From assembly GCA_014860225.1 (NCBI GenBank), contig JACZKE010000060.1, forward strand, positions 1 to 64,000: a stretch of DNA of 64,000 nt, given 5' to 3'. Both the position numbers and the translations under genes were made by a program. The notes beneath the pieces were generated by a model, which did not search any database, was not told where the DNA came from, and saw only the letters and a list, made by a program, of their open reading frames with translations. Shown here piece after piece: positions 8,237-16,514 of this stretch (positions are counted from its first letter, which is position 1; every line of letters starts with the position of its first letter). The DNA is from Desulfuromonadales bacterium. GTDB taxonomy: Bacteria; Desulfobacterota; Desulfuromonadia; Desulfuromonadales; BM103.

Positions 8237-8488
8237 TCAATTCACCATGTTGCTGATTTTGTAAATGTCTTTTTTGACAGATGGTAACTCTGAGTTGCGG
8301 ACGAACAGTTCTCTTAGTTGCGAGGCAAGCCTGTGAAGATTCGCCTTGCTGGGTTCACAGAGGTAAAGATGCCGAATGCGTGCGGTTAAAATATTCGCTG
8401 CCAAAAACTCAAAGCTTATTGTGCTTTCGCCACTGATGATTTCTTTCCAGATGCGGTTGCCGGCGTCAGGGATCACTGTTCCTAACAT
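8237..8488 (-). CDS. Conserved-looking 83-aa hypothetical protein
   Basis: 83 residues, mostly helical in appearance, with one cysteine (LYLCEPSK) and no membrane segment or signal peptide. The start ATG at 8486-8488 follows GAGGATATTGAGTC. Its stop codon abuts the start of the FIST_C-like gene, so the two are made together and probably work together. The only family I could propose would be a guess. Its position between the AmiS-like membrane protein and the FIST_C-like protein marks it as a small partner of that system. Confidence 0.6.
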   Translation of the reverse strand: MLGTVIPDAGNRIWKEIISGESTISFEFLAANILTARIRHLYLCEPSKANLHRLASQLRELFVRNSELPSVKKDIYKISNMVN

Positions 8489-8566
8489 GACTCAATATCC
8501 TCATTATGCGGCAAAGCAGGTCTGAGGAAAAGCGATTCCCCCAGACCTGCAATATTCAATGCGTTA

Positions 8567-9097
8567 TTAAAAAGGAAGTTTCCCGAATCCCATGAGCCCG
8601 ATAGCAGGGACGTAGAGACAGGTGAAACTCAAGACAAGAAACATCCAGGCTGCAACCTTCGCATTTATCTTGCCGTAAGTCACGCCAACAACCGTTAAGC
8701 AGATAACGACAAACGTCAGGTTCATGAATGCCAGGTAGGGGGTCACACCGATGATTGTCGTGCCATCGGCTTTCAGGCCACCGCCGGTATAAAAGAGATA
8801 GGCATACATAGCGCAGACAATCGCAACGACCAGAGCGCCGTTGCCGACGGTACGCATATCTTCCAGTCCCGTCCAGAGAGCATGAGCCGTTTGCAGATAA
8901 AGAACGCCAAACACGAACAGCAGGCCGGCGGTAAACGGGTCGGCGAAAATGGCCGCCTGAAGAATCGCGCCAATTACAACCAGGATACCGACAACGCCGG
9001 TGACAAAGCCGGTACTTTTGGCCTCGCCCTTACCCAAAAAAAACATGCCGACCGGAACCCACATCATGCAAATCAATAATAGCAATGCTAAAGTCAT
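8567..9097 (-). CDS. AmiS/UreI-like integral membrane protein
   Basis: 176 residues with six hydrophobic segments and very short loops. The size and the patterns FVFGVLYLQTAHALWTGLEDMRTVGNGAL and GVTPYLAFMNLTFVVIC resemble AmiS/UreI channels, which pass urea or short-chain amides through the inner membrane; the family normally has 6-7 helices and 170-200 residues. AAGGAGAAATCAA precedes the ATG. No amidase or urease genes occur in the window, so an amide role is not supported by context. In this operon the channel might serve another small uncharged molecule such as an alcohol or aldehyde; that is inference. Family assignment is moderate. Confidence 0.55.
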   Translation of the reverse strand: MTLALLLLICMMWVPVGMFFLGKGEAKSTGFVTGVVGILVVIGAILQAAIFADPFTAGLLFVFGVLYLQTAHALWTGLEDMRTVGNGALVVAIVCAMYAYLFYTGGGLKADGTTIIGVTPYLAFMNLTFVVICLTVVGVTYGKINAKVAAWMFLVLSFTCLYVPAIGLMGFGKLPF

Positions 9098-9170
9098 TTG
9101 ATTTCTCCTTACATCTTTAGATATCCGCAGAGGACGCTTTCTTCTCCACGCATAAGTTTATGATTCTGGT

Positions 9171-9446
9171 TTATGATTCTGCGGTCGTTGGATCAATAAC
9201 CTTGTGGACCGCGCTGATGCTGTTGGCCGGGAATCCTCCCTGCAAGGCGTGGTCTCGTACCATCTTCTCATTTGGAGCGATGTAGATGCAGTAAATCTTG
9301 TCGTCGGTGACATAGCTCTGCACCCATTGAATCTTTGGCCCCATCTCTTCCAGAACACTGCAGGATTTCCGGGAAATCCCTGTCAGTTCTTCCGCACCGA
9401 GAGCCCCGGCTCCCGGAAGATCTCTTTCAATCATATATTTAGGCAT
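9171..9446 (-). CDS. DUF4242 / nickel-binding-like ferredoxin-fold protein
   Basis: 91 residues: MPKYMIERDLPGAGALGAEEL, SCSVLEEMGPKIQWVQSYV, DKIYCIYIAPNEKMVRDHA and GFPANSISAVHKVIDP. This layout matches the DUF4242 family, small ferredoxin-like proteins of which one Streptomyces member binds nickel. The start ATG follows AGGAGCTGGGACT. It lies between the small lipoprotein and the AmiS-like gene in the sigma-54-controlled minus-strand run. A metal-handling role would suit the neighbouring putative metalloenzyme maturase, but nothing in the sequence proves metal binding. Confidence 0.7.
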   Translation of the reverse strand: MPKYMIERDLPGAGALGAEELTGISRKSCSVLEEMGPKIQWVQSYVTDDKIYCIYIAPNEKMVRDHALQGGFPANSISAVHKVIDPTTAES

Positions 9447-9470
9447 AGTCCCAGCTCCTGGCTCACGTTT

Positions 9471-9614
9471 TTAAGGTTGATAGATATAATCCAGTCCCTC
9501 ATATCCGCAGGCCGGGCACTTGATAGGTTTTGCTTGCTTCTCTTTCATGCCGGCACAGGCGGTCAGCGACAAAACCAGGATCATCATAAATATTAATGAA
9601 GTCAGTTTTTTCAT
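9471..9614 (-). CDS. 47-aa lipoprotein with a CPAC zinc-ribbon-like motif
   Basis: This short gene is easily missed. It reads MKKLTSLIFMMILVLSLTAC, a textbook lipoprotein signal with lipobox LTAC (Cys-20), followed by about 27 residues containing IKCPACGYEGLDYIYQP. An AAAGGGA ribosome site precedes the ATG (9612-9614). After lipidation only about 28 residues remain, carrying one C-x2-C motif, so it may bind a metal or Fe-S cluster as a dimer, or hold a partner at the membrane. It is 100 bases downstream of the porin and 24 bases before the DUF4242 gene on the same strand, so it is part of the same predicted operon. No function is known to me. Confidence 0.75.
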   Translation of the reverse strand: MKKLTSLIFMMILVLSLTACAGMKEKQAKPIKCPACGYEGLDYIYQP

Positions 9615-9714
9615 CTTAATATTCCCTTTCGTTTAAGAGATCGTTGTCATTTGGCCTCTATCCTCGATTGAATTCAGGAGCCTCGCCAAGGCTTCCTGGA
9701 GACAAGCCTGGTGC

Positions 9715-10893
9715 TTAGAAGCTTATTACCCCACCCAGCGCAATGGTCTTGGTTTCCTCTTCGAGATCACCGATCGAGATTTCATTGACGTTGTACTCGG
9801 CAACCAGTTTGACATGATCATTGAGAGTATAGAAAAGGGCGCCTGTCGCTGTTTTATTCTCCCATTCGTCGGGGTTGGTCTCGAGCTCGTTGCGACCATA
9901 GGAGGCCACCACCCTGGCTGGGCCATAAGTGTAGGAGGCCTGCAGGAGATAGCCGTTGCTGTCGACTTCATCGCCATCTGCTTCAAGCAGCGGCAGCCCA
10001 AGAGTGTTGTCAACGCCAGGGCCGAGCAGCAGGCCAACGCCTGACGCGTCGAAGCCGGAGGCTGTCAGGCTCAGGCCGATATATTTCGCCTGGATGCCGT
10101 AAGAGACACCCTTGGAGTCAACCTCAGCGTCCGTATCACCGGCGTCTTCGGAAGTCTGCTGTAAGAAACCGGCCCAGGCGGTTACCGAACCCTTTTCAAA
10201 AGTGTACAGGTAGGTCAGCTCTCCCTGGAACTGCGGCGCACTTTCCTCGGGGACCACCGCAGAGTCAAAATTATCCGCGGTGTGGGCGGGGTCAACAATG
10301 CCGATGGCAAGCCGGAAGCCGGCCAGGACCGGAGAGCGGTAGGTGATCTGAGCGTTGGGGAACGGGTAGATGTAGCCGGTGCCGATGTTGCCGAAGGACA
10401 CGCCGGTGCCGTCGATCAGCCCGAGGGTGTCGCTGACGTTACCGTAGCCCATCAGGATCTCGTCGAGAAAGATGTTGGAGCGGGAGAACAGGCCGAAGTC
10501 CTTGCCGATCAGTACCTGGCCCCAGTCACCATCAATCGTGCCGTAGAACTGGCGCACGTCGATGCCGGTCTCAGTGACATTCTCATCGCTGTCGTTGATC
10601 GTGACCCAGAACGACGAGCGGCCGCCAACCGTCATGTTGTCGAGTTTTTTACTGAAGTTGAAACCGATGTAGTTGGGCAGAAAACCCATCTTCACCCGGG
10701 ATTGATCGCGGTCAACTCCGGAAATCTCGTTGTCGCTGCTGCTGTAGACATAAAAGGTGTTGAAGAACGCGTCCGTGGTAAACGTTGCCCCATTTTGATC
10801 GTAAAGGGTAAATGCGGCTTGCGCCGTACCGACCGCAAACATTGATAAAACCAGCAATGGTGCAGCAATCTTCAAAAGTACTTTCCTCGTCAT
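9715..10893 (-). CDS. Gram-negative outer-membrane porin
   Basis: 392 residues with a Sec signal peptide (MTRKVLLKIAAPLLVLSMF... cleaved after AQA, about residue 26) and a C-terminal phenylalanine (GGVISF), the outer-membrane insertion signature. Alternating amphipathic strands throughout suggest a 16-strand barrel of the general porin class (IGFNFSKKLDNMTVGGRSS, QFYGTIDGDWGQVLIGKDFG and so on). AAGGAGG precedes the start. It is the first gene of the minus-strand run and lies about 290 bases downstream of a consensus sigma-54 promoter (11183-11198). Inducible uptake of the substrate that turns on the regulon, such as alcohols, is the simplest explanation. Confidence 0.88.
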   Translation of the reverse strand: MTRKVLLKIAAPLLVLSMFAVGTAQAAFTLYDQNGATFTTDAFFNTFYVYSSSDNEISGVDRDQSRVKMGFLPNYIGFNFSKKLDNMTVGGRSSFWVTINDSDENVTETGIDVRQFYGTIDGDWGQVLIGKDFGLFSRSNIFLDEILMGYGNVSDTLGLIDGTGVSFGNIGTGYIYPFPNAQITYRSPVLAGFRLAIGIVDPAHTADNFDSAVVPEESAPQFQGELTYLYTFEKGSVTAWAGFLQQTSEDAGDTDAEVDSKGVSYGIQAKYIGLSLTASGFDASGVGLLLGPGVDNTLGLPLLEADGDEVDSNGYLLQASYTYGPARVVASYGRNELETNPDEWENKTATGALFYTLNDHVKLVAEYNVNEISIGDLEEETKTIALGGVISF

Positions 10894-11182
10894 TGGTGTG
10901 CCTCCTTAAAGTTTGTGTGGACAATTGTGCCCAATACCTGTCGGGTGTTTTCTGTACAGGACGTCCTTGTTCCGGACTGGGAACCGATTCAAATAGGGAG
11001 ATGTGCAGTCCTTCGTCCATCCAGTGTAAGTGGAACTAACCGGTTTGTGACGGGTTCGATTGAGCCGGTTGCCGTACGACTCTATTTCACCCGGGGGAGA
11101 ATTCATCTACCGGTTAAACCATGCTTGATTCCACTACAGGACCAAGTCCCGCGGGTTCCCGTGTCCCGATGTTGTCGGCTAG

Positions 11183-11198
11183 TGCAACCACAGTGCCA
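11183..11198 (-). promoter_or_regulatory. Sigma-54 promoter of the porin-to-SPASM operon
   Basis: On the minus strand it reads TGGCACTGTGGTTGCA, an exact match to TGGCAC-N5-TTGCA with GG-GC spacing of 12. It points to the porin gene; the leader would be about 280 bases. A GTAGAGAA motif lies about 75 bases upstream at 11273-11280. Confidence 0.8.
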
Positions 11199-11272
11199 AT
11201 GCCATAAAACGCCGTTTATCGTGCTTTTTGATGCATTTTATGATGACGCCATGCTCTAAATTTCTGATTATT

Positions 11273-11280
11273 GTAGAGAA
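11273..11280 (+). promoter_or_regulatory. GTAGAGAA motif, candidate enhancer site 1
   Basis: TTGTAGAGAATT lies between the divergent porin and ADH1 promoters, about 75 bases upstream of the minus-strand sigma-54 promoter. The same octamer recurs at 11480, 17201 and 26161, and reversed at 11625. Confidence 0.45.
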
Positions 11281-11479
11281 TTAGGATATCGCCGGGGTTA
11301 CGCATGGGGAAAGGGATGCATGCCTCGACCGCACAGCTGGGAGGAGGATCTGCTGTGTTTTTCTTTGCGAAAGAAACGCAAGATCAGAGAGTTGGCTATT
11401 TTTACCAAGAATCCGGCGGGGGGTGTTTTGGCCAATCCCTACTGGATTATGTCAGGTATTTAAGGTTATTATAAGAAAT

Positions 11480-11491
11480 GTAGAGAATCTC
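11480..11491 (+). promoter_or_regulatory. GTAGAGAATCTC dyad, candidate enhancer site 2
   Basis: GTAGAGAATCTC forms an AGAGA-A-TCTCT dyad 80 bases upstream of the ADH1 sigma-54 promoter, a normal distance for an NtrC-type activator. The identical 12-mer occurs reversed at 11621-11632. Confidence 0.5.
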
Positions 11492-11571
11492 TGCGATGTG
11501 GAAAAAAATCCCGCTCCAGGCAGAATGACAAAACAGGTCGGTTGATTAAAAAATAACGATGTTTGACATTG

Positions 11572-11587
11572 TGGTACGGGATTTGCT
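11572..11587 (+). promoter_or_regulatory. Sigma-54 promoter of ADH1-kinase-regulator-moaA
   Basis: TGGTACGGGATTTGCT fits TGG-YA-C-N5-TTGCW with GG-GC spacing of 12. The ADH1 start codon is 93 bases downstream. Dyads flank it at 11480-11491 and 11621-11632; the latter is downstream of the start point and could be repressive or autoregulatory. Confidence 0.75.
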
Positions 11588-11620
11588 GGAGGTTTAATGT
11601 ATTGATTGTGCAGGGATTTT

Positions 11621-11632
11621 GAGATTCTCTAC
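11621..11632 (-). promoter_or_regulatory. GTAGAGAATCTC dyad, candidate site 3 (inverted)
   Basis: GAGATTCTCTAC is the exact reverse complement of the 11480-11491 site. It lies about 34 bases after the -12 element, inside the predicted 5' leader of ADH1. Confidence 0.45.
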
Positions 11633-11680
11633 GGTCTTGAAGCGAAAATTCCCCCTGATGCGTATCGATGGAGAATGTAA

Positions 11681-12838
11681 ATGTCAATTGGTTCTCAACT
11701 CCACTGCAAGTTTGAAGTCCCCGAGATTATCTTTGGCCGAGGTCTGCTCAGTCAGGTGGGCTCATGTGCGCGCCGACTTGGCGGCAAGAAAGTTTTTCTG
11801 GTCAGTGATCAGGGGCTTTTTAACGCCGGCTGGGTGGACCGAGTCATGAAAAGCCTGCTTGATGCCGACCTGTCCTTCGTTTTTTATGATCAGGTCACGT
11901 CCAACCCCAAAGATTTCGAGATCGAGCAGGGTGCAAAAGAGTATATCGCCAACGGTGCTGATGTGATTGTCGGCCTGGGGGGCGGCAGCGCTATGGACGC
12001 CGCCAAAGGGATTGCCATCCTGGTCTCCAATGGCGGAAATATCTGCGCATATGCAGGGAATGATAAAATTCACCGTCCCCTGCCGCCGCTGGTGCTTTGC
12101 CCCACAACCTGTGGGACGGGGTCCGATGTGTCTCAGTTTGTGGTTGTCAATAACACTCAGGAAAGATGTAAGCTGACCATAATGAGCCGCTGTGTTGCAC
12201 CGGATATCAGCCTCACTGATCCCGATACCCTGCTTACCTTACCCGACGAATATGTCGGTACAACTGCTATGGATGCACTGACTCACGCCGTCGAGGCTTT
12301 TTTCTCCGTGGCATCTTCAACCCTGACCGATGTAAATGCCTTGCGGGCACTGAGGCTGCTTTCAAACAGTCTCGCCGATGCGGTACAGGAGCGGCGTCCA
12401 GAGGATATGGAAACGCTGGCGCGGGCAAGCTTGCATGCAGGCATGGCCTTCTCCAATTCTCTGCTCGGTATAGGACATGCATTGTCTCATCCCATCGGCG
12501 GTCTCTACGATGCCAATCATGGCAGCGTGAATGCTGCCCTGTTGCCAGAGGTGCTGCTGTACGATTTTCCCGTAGTGACCGATAAAATAGCGGAAATGGC
12601 CAGGGCTATGGGGTTCCAGGCAGTGAACGACCTCGGTGGAGCGAAGGAAATGGCCTATGAAACAATCATGGAAATGCTTGAAGTCGCCGGCGCCCCCAAT
12701 TCATTGCGCGAACTCGGAGTGCGCAAGGAAGATCTCCCCCTGCTTGCGCAAAGGGCGATAAAGGATATTTGTGTTATGACCTCACCTCGTGAAACCGATG
12801 AAGAGGATCTGCTGGCTTTATTGCAGAGGGCGTTCTGA
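11681..12838 (+). CDS. Iron-containing (group III) alcohol dehydrogenase, ADH1
   Basis: 385 residues, the usual length. Cytosolic NAD(P)-linked oxidation of a primary alcohol to its aldehyde is expected. Visible hallmarks are the dinucleotide loop GGGSAMDAAK (about residues 99-108), PTTCGTGSDVS, the first metal ligand in TAMDALTHAVEA (Asp and His), and the second and third in GIGHALSHPIGGLYDANHG. The start ATG is behind GGAGAATGTAA. The stop overlaps the next ATG (TGATG), so it is translated together with the histidine kinase. It has its own sigma-54 promoter and is probably activated by the regulator two genes downstream. Members of this superfamily include nicotinoproteins that keep NAD tightly bound, so a mycofactocin link is possible but unproven. 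Confidence 0.88.
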   Translation: MSIGSQLHCKFEVPEIIFGRGLLSQVGSCARRLGGKKVFLVSDQGLFNAGWVDRVMKSLLDADLSFVFYDQVTSNPKDFEIEQGAKEYIANGADVIVGLGGGSAMDAAKGIAILVSNGGNICAYAGNDKIHRPLPPLVLCPTTCGTGSDVSQFVVVNNTQERCKLTIMSRCVAPDISLTDPDTLLTLPDEYVGTTAMDALTHAVEAFFSVASSTLTDVNALRALRLLSNSLADAVQERRPEDMETLARASLHAGMAFSNSLLGIGHALSHPIGGLYDANHGSVNAALLPEVLLYDFPVVTDKIAEMARAMGFQAVNDLGGAKEMAYETIMEMLEVAGAPNSLRELGVRKEDLPLLAQRAIKDICVMTSPRETDEEDLLALLQRAF

Positions 12839-14049
12839 TGAAACAAATCAAAGCCAGAATCGTCGATGAAAAGTCTCTGGATCTCCTGCTCGGGATTGAG
12901 AGTTCAAAAATCGGTTTTTATGGCGAAGTCAAGCAGAAGATACAGGAGCTTGAATCTGCAAATCTTGGACTCAGGACCAAGAAGGCAGAACTTCAGGCGG
13001 TGTTCGATTCAATCAGTGACGGGATCGTTATCTACGATAGCTCTGGTACGGTTCAGCAACGCAATCATGTTGTGCCCCGCCTTTTTCCCACGGAAACGCT
13101 GCTTGGCAAGGGCTGCAAGGCTCTTTTTCATCCAGACCGGACGACGGATCTCGAGGGGTGCCCGGTTGGTAAGGCGCTTATGGGAGAGAGCTTTCATACG
13201 TCATTTTCAATTACCAGAGGCGAAGGTGAAAACTATTTTTTCGATGTTTCTGCAACGCCTCTTGAGGGCCCTTCGGGAAACAGGCGGGCGTTGCTGTTCA
13301 TCCGTGACGTCACGGAACGGCGAAATCATGAACTGCGCCTGCTCCAGGCTGAAAAAATGTCAAGCATCGGCCTGCTGGCAGCCGGTGTCGCTCACGAAAT
13401 TAATAACCCGATGACTTCTGTCGCTGGTTATGCAGAAGCCCTGCAGAGGCGTCTCAAGGAGATGCCCGGATTGGCTGAAGACCCGAGGCTGAATGATTTC
13501 CCCAAGTATCTGGAAGTCATTGTCAGGGAGGTTTACCGTTGTAAGACGATTATCGACAGCCTGCTCAGTTTCAGCCGCAAGTCAGAAGGGAGTTATGGAA
13601 GAGTCAATATCAATACGATTATCAACGAGGTGCTGCAGCTGGTGCGCCACCAGGGTCGTGATAAAAAGATAGTCCTTGAAGAGAACTTTCTGTTGCCGTT
13701 GCCAGAGGTCTATGGTGATGCCAGTGCTTTGCGTCAGGTGTTTCTGAATCTGATATTGAACGCTTTTCAAGCTATTGATGATGAAGGCGTGGTCAGTGTC
13801 GAAACCAACGCCAATGAGACTCATGTCATCGCCAGGGTTGTTGATAGTGGGTCAGGAATTGCCCCTGAAGCTTTGGAGCAAATATGGAACCCGTTTTATA
13901 CAACCAAAAAGGTTGGCAGGAACCAGGGCCTAGGACTTGCTATCTCTTACGACATTGTAAAGAAGCATGAAGGGACAATCATGGTGAATAGCAAGCTTGG
14001 AGAGGGAACTGTGTTTAACGTGAGGTTACCCATATGTCAGGAAAAATGA
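12838..14049 (+). CDS. PAS-domain sensor histidine kinase (NtrB-type), HK1
   Basis: 403 residues, no membrane segments, so a cytosolic sensor. A short coiled segment (residues 20-48) precedes a PAS domain (about 48-165, FDSISDGIVIYDSSGTVQQ). HisKA follows, with the phospho-acceptor His-186 in GVAHEINNP, and the HATPase domain has NLILNAFQA (N box), VVDSGSGIA (G1) and NQGLGLAIS (G2). It overlaps the ADH1 stop and the downstream regulator start, so all three are one unit. It presumably phosphorylates the adjacent sigma-54 activator in response to an alcohol- or redox-related signal. A longer paralogue lies at 23356. Confidence 0.93.
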   Translation: MKQIKARIVDEKSLDLLLGIESSKIGFYGEVKQKIQELESANLGLRTKKAELQAVFDSISDGIVIYDSSGTVQQRNHVVPRLFPTETLLGKGCKALFHPDRTTDLEGCPVGKALMGESFHTSFSITRGEGENYFFDVSATPLEGPSGNRRALLFIRDVTERRNHELRLLQAEKMSSIGLLAAGVAHEINNPMTSVAGYAEALQRRLKEMPGLAEDPRLNDFPKYLEVIVREVYRCKTIIDSLLSFSRKSEGSYGRVNINTIINEVLQLVRHQGRDKKIVLEENFLLPLPEVYGDASALRQVFLNLILNAFQAIDDEGVVSVETNANETHVIARVVDSGSGIAPEALEQIWNPFYTTKKVGRNQGLGLAISYDIVKKHEGTIMVNSKLGEGTVFNVRLPICQEK

Positions 14050-15404
14050 TGGAAAAAAAAGCAAAAGTTCTGATTGTAGAAGATGAGAAGCCATTGCGAG
14101 AGCTACTCGAAAGCGAGCTTACTCGTAGTGGTTACAGCGTGCAGGTTGCTTCTGATGGTATAGAGGGCCTGGCGAGATATTCGGAAGAATGTTTCAGCGT
14201 TGTGTTGCTGGACGTAAAAATGCCCGAAATGGGTGGGGTTGAGACACTGGAACAGATGCAAAATCATTCTAATATCCCTGAAATTATTATGTTTACTGGT
14301 CACGGGGATATTGAAACAGCAGTCAAGTGCATCAAGTTGGGAGCCTATGATTATCTCACCAAGCCAGTCAAGCTGGATGAGCTGGAGATGATTATTGATA
14401 AGGCTCATGATAAAAACCGGTTGAGGCGGGAAAACATTAATCTGAAACATGAATTGAGCAGGCTGGAAAATCATAAAGTCGTTGGCAAAAGTCCTGAAAT
14501 CCTCAAGGTGCTGGACATGGTTCAGAGGTGGGGGGCAACCGATGAACATGTGCTTATTTATGGTGAAAGCGGTACTGGAAAAGAATTAATTGCGAGGGCG
14601 GTTCACGATGCCAGCGCTCGCGTCAACAAGCCCTTTGTCACAATCAACTGCGGGCGGCTTGACGCGAATACTGCAGAGAGTGAACTCTTCGGGCATATGC
14701 AGGGAGCTTTCACCAGCGCAAACAAGGCACGGGCCGGCCTGTTTGAGCTCGCCGACAATGGCACCCTCTTCATGGATGAAATTTCAGAAATGCCCCTCGA
14801 TGTTCAGGTCAAGTTGCTGCGCGTACTGGAGACGGGGACTTTCCGGCGTTTAGGAGGCAGCAGGGACATCGAGGTTGATGTTCGTTTTGTGTTCGCATCC
14901 AATAAAAAGCTTCAGAATTGCGTTGATCAGGGTGGGTTCCGGGAGGACTTTTATTATCGCATTAATCTGCTGCCGATCAATCTCCCACCTCTGCGTGAGC
15001 GACGGGAAGATATCCTGCCTCTGGTGATGTATTTTCTGCAGGAGAATAAAAGTCTTGGACAGAACTGGGACGTGAGTGAAAGAGCGATGGCGGCACTTTA
15101 CGCATACGATTGGCCAGGGAATGTGCGTGAATTGAAAAACACTGTACGCCGGGCTTGTATCCTTGCAACCGAGCCGGTCATAACGGTTGATCTGTTGCCT
15201 TTTTCCGCGCCTCTGGTGCCTTTGGCAATTAAAGATCACATTAACGCCGATGCTATGCCAACGCCGCTCTGGGTGATGGAGCGTGAGCATATTGGCAAGG
15301 TTCTGGCAAAGGTACATGGTAACAAAAGCCGGGCGGCCAAAATCCTGGAAATTGATCGAAAGACCCTTTACACCAAGCTGGAAAGATACGAGCTGGATTC
15401 CTGA
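14034..15404 (+). CDS. Sigma-54-dependent NtrC-family response regulator
   Basis: 456 residues: receiver domain (residues 10-125, phospho-acceptor Asp-60 in LLDVKMPE), AAA+ domain (about 145-380; Walker A GESGTGKE, Walker B GTLFMDEI) and a Fis-type helix-turn-helix at the end (NKSRAAKILEIDRKTLYTKL). The sigma-54-contacting loop reads GAFTSA (residues 224-229) rather than the canonical GAFTGA, an uncommon substitution worth testing. The gene overlaps the kinase by 16 bases. It is the only sigma-54 activator in the window, while six sigma-54 promoters surround it, so it is the natural candidate to control them through the GTAGAGAA-type sites. Confidence 0.95.
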   Translation: MSGKMMEKKAKVLIVEDEKPLRELLESELTRSGYSVQVASDGIEGLARYSEECFSVVLLDVKMPEMGGVETLEQMQNHSNIPEIIMFTGHGDIETAVKCIKLGAYDYLTKPVKLDELEMIIDKAHDKNRLRRENINLKHELSRLENHKVVGKSPEILKVLDMVQRWGATDEHVLIYGESGTGKELIARAVHDASARVNKPFVTINCGRLDANTAESELFGHMQGAFTSANKARAGLFELADNGTLFMDEISEMPLDVQVKLLRVLETGTFRRLGGSRDIEVDVRFVFASNKKLQNCVDQGGFREDFYYRINLLPINLPPLRERREDILPLVMYFLQENKSLGQNWDVSERAMAALYAYDWPGNVRELKNTVRRACILATEPVITVDLLPFSAPLVPLAIKDHINADAMPTPLWVMEREHIGKVLAKVHGNKSRAAKILEIDRKTLYTKLERYELDS

Positions 15405-15412
15405 GGCTCTAA

Positions 15413-16402
15413 TTGGACGAAACCGTGAAACTTATTGATAACCAGGGTAGAAGAATTAATTATCTGAGGCTTTCTGTCACAGATCTCTGCAATATGCGCT
15501 GCTGCTACTGCATGCCGGAGTCCGGAGTTGCCAAGATCGGCCATCGTGACGTGCTTAGCTATGAACAGATGCTGACACTTGCCCGGCATGCCGTTGCTAT
15601 GGGGATAGAAAAGGTCCGCATCACCGGTGGTGAGCCACTGGTGCGTAAAGGCATTGTGGGATTTCTCGGGGAACTGGCAAGAATTCCCGGGCTGCATCAG
15701 TTGGTGCTGACGACCAATGGTCTGCTTCTCGAGCAAATGGCCACCGATCTGCGACGTGCCGGTGTACAGCGGTTGAATATCAGTCTGGATTCTCTGCAGC
15801 CGGAAGTTTTCTCCCGGATTACCCGACGGGGAGACCTGAAACAAGTCCTGTCTGGTATCGCTGCCGCTGAAAAAGCTGGCTTTCCGATAAAGATCAACAT
15901 GGTTGTGATGCGTGGTGTTAACGATTCAGAGCTTGCCGATTTTGCTGCATTAAGCCTCGAGAAGTCGTATGCCGTACGCTTTATCGAGTATATGCCGGTC
16001 ATTAAGGATGACAACTGGCAGTCACTGGTTCTCTCTGGAGAAGAGATACTGAACAGCCTGGCCAGGCACTACTCGTTCACACAGGTTGTCAGCGGGGGGC
16101 TGAGCGGTCCTGCCCGGGAGTTCAAGATTGCGGGTGCCTGCGGCACGATCGGAGTCATTACACCGCTTACCGGCCACTTCTGCCAAGATTGCAACCGGGT
16201 TCGGATATCGGCTTCGGGAAAGGTCAGAAGCTGCCTGTTCTCTGATGAAGAGTTTGATCTGAAGCCCGTGCTGGCGACCGGAGACCTGGCCTCAATCCAG
16301 GCCGTTTTGCGCAACCTGGTCATGTCAAAGCCGGCAAGCCATGGGATGACGCAAACGTCATCCTCACATGCTCCTTTCGCCATGTCGCAAATCGGTGGCT
16401 AG
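15413..16402 (+). CDS. moaA: GTP 3',8-cyclase MoaA
   Basis: 329 residues. MoaA is a cytosolic radical SAM enzyme that starts molybdopterin synthesis by converting GTP to 3',8-cyclo-H2GTP. The N-terminal cluster motif is CNMRCCYC (C-x3-C-x2-C), then TGGEPL; the second cluster ligands are in GHFCQDCNRVR and RSCLF, and the C-terminal GG tail (MSQIGG) is present. TTG at 15413 is taken as start because GAGG lies 8 bases upstream; GTG 15425 is an alternative. It follows the response regulator by 8 bases, so pterin synthesis is tied to the alcohol regulon. That makes sense because AOR needs a tungsten-pterin cofactor. Confidence 0.93.
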   Translation: MDETVKLIDNQGRRINYLRLSVTDLCNMRCCYCMPESGVAKIGHRDVLSYEQMLTLARHAVAMGIEKVRITGGEPLVRKGIVGFLGELARIPGLHQLVLTTNGLLLEQMATDLRRAGVQRLNISLDSLQPEVFSRITRRGDLKQVLSGIAAAEKAGFPIKINMVVMRGVNDSELADFAALSLEKSYAVRFIEYMPVIKDDNWQSLVLSGEEILNSLARHYSFTQVVSGGLSGPAREFKIAGACGTIGVITPLTGHFCQDCNRVRISASGKVRSCLFSDEEFDLKPVLATGDLASIQAVLRNLVMSKPASHGMTQTSSSHAPFAMSQIGG

Positions 16403-16514
16403 GAGTTTGTCTGACTGCCTGGGAGCGACTGACTATACAGAACCCGGGACTCAGCACGATCTGAGTTGCATTTTGGTGCCAAGTTTTAAACGAACCCTAT
16501 GATGGAGATAAGAT

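Noticed and set aside
8567-9097. Amide/urea metabolism locus on the basis of the AmiS-like gene
   Set aside because: No amidase, formamidase or urease gene lies nearby; the neighbours point to a metalloprotein or alcohol-linked role.
16466-16481. Sigma-54-like sequence on the minus strand before the MOSC gene
   Set aside because: TGGCACC...TGCAA has GG-GC spacing of 11, not 12, and points away from the MOSC gene towards the 3' end of moaA.
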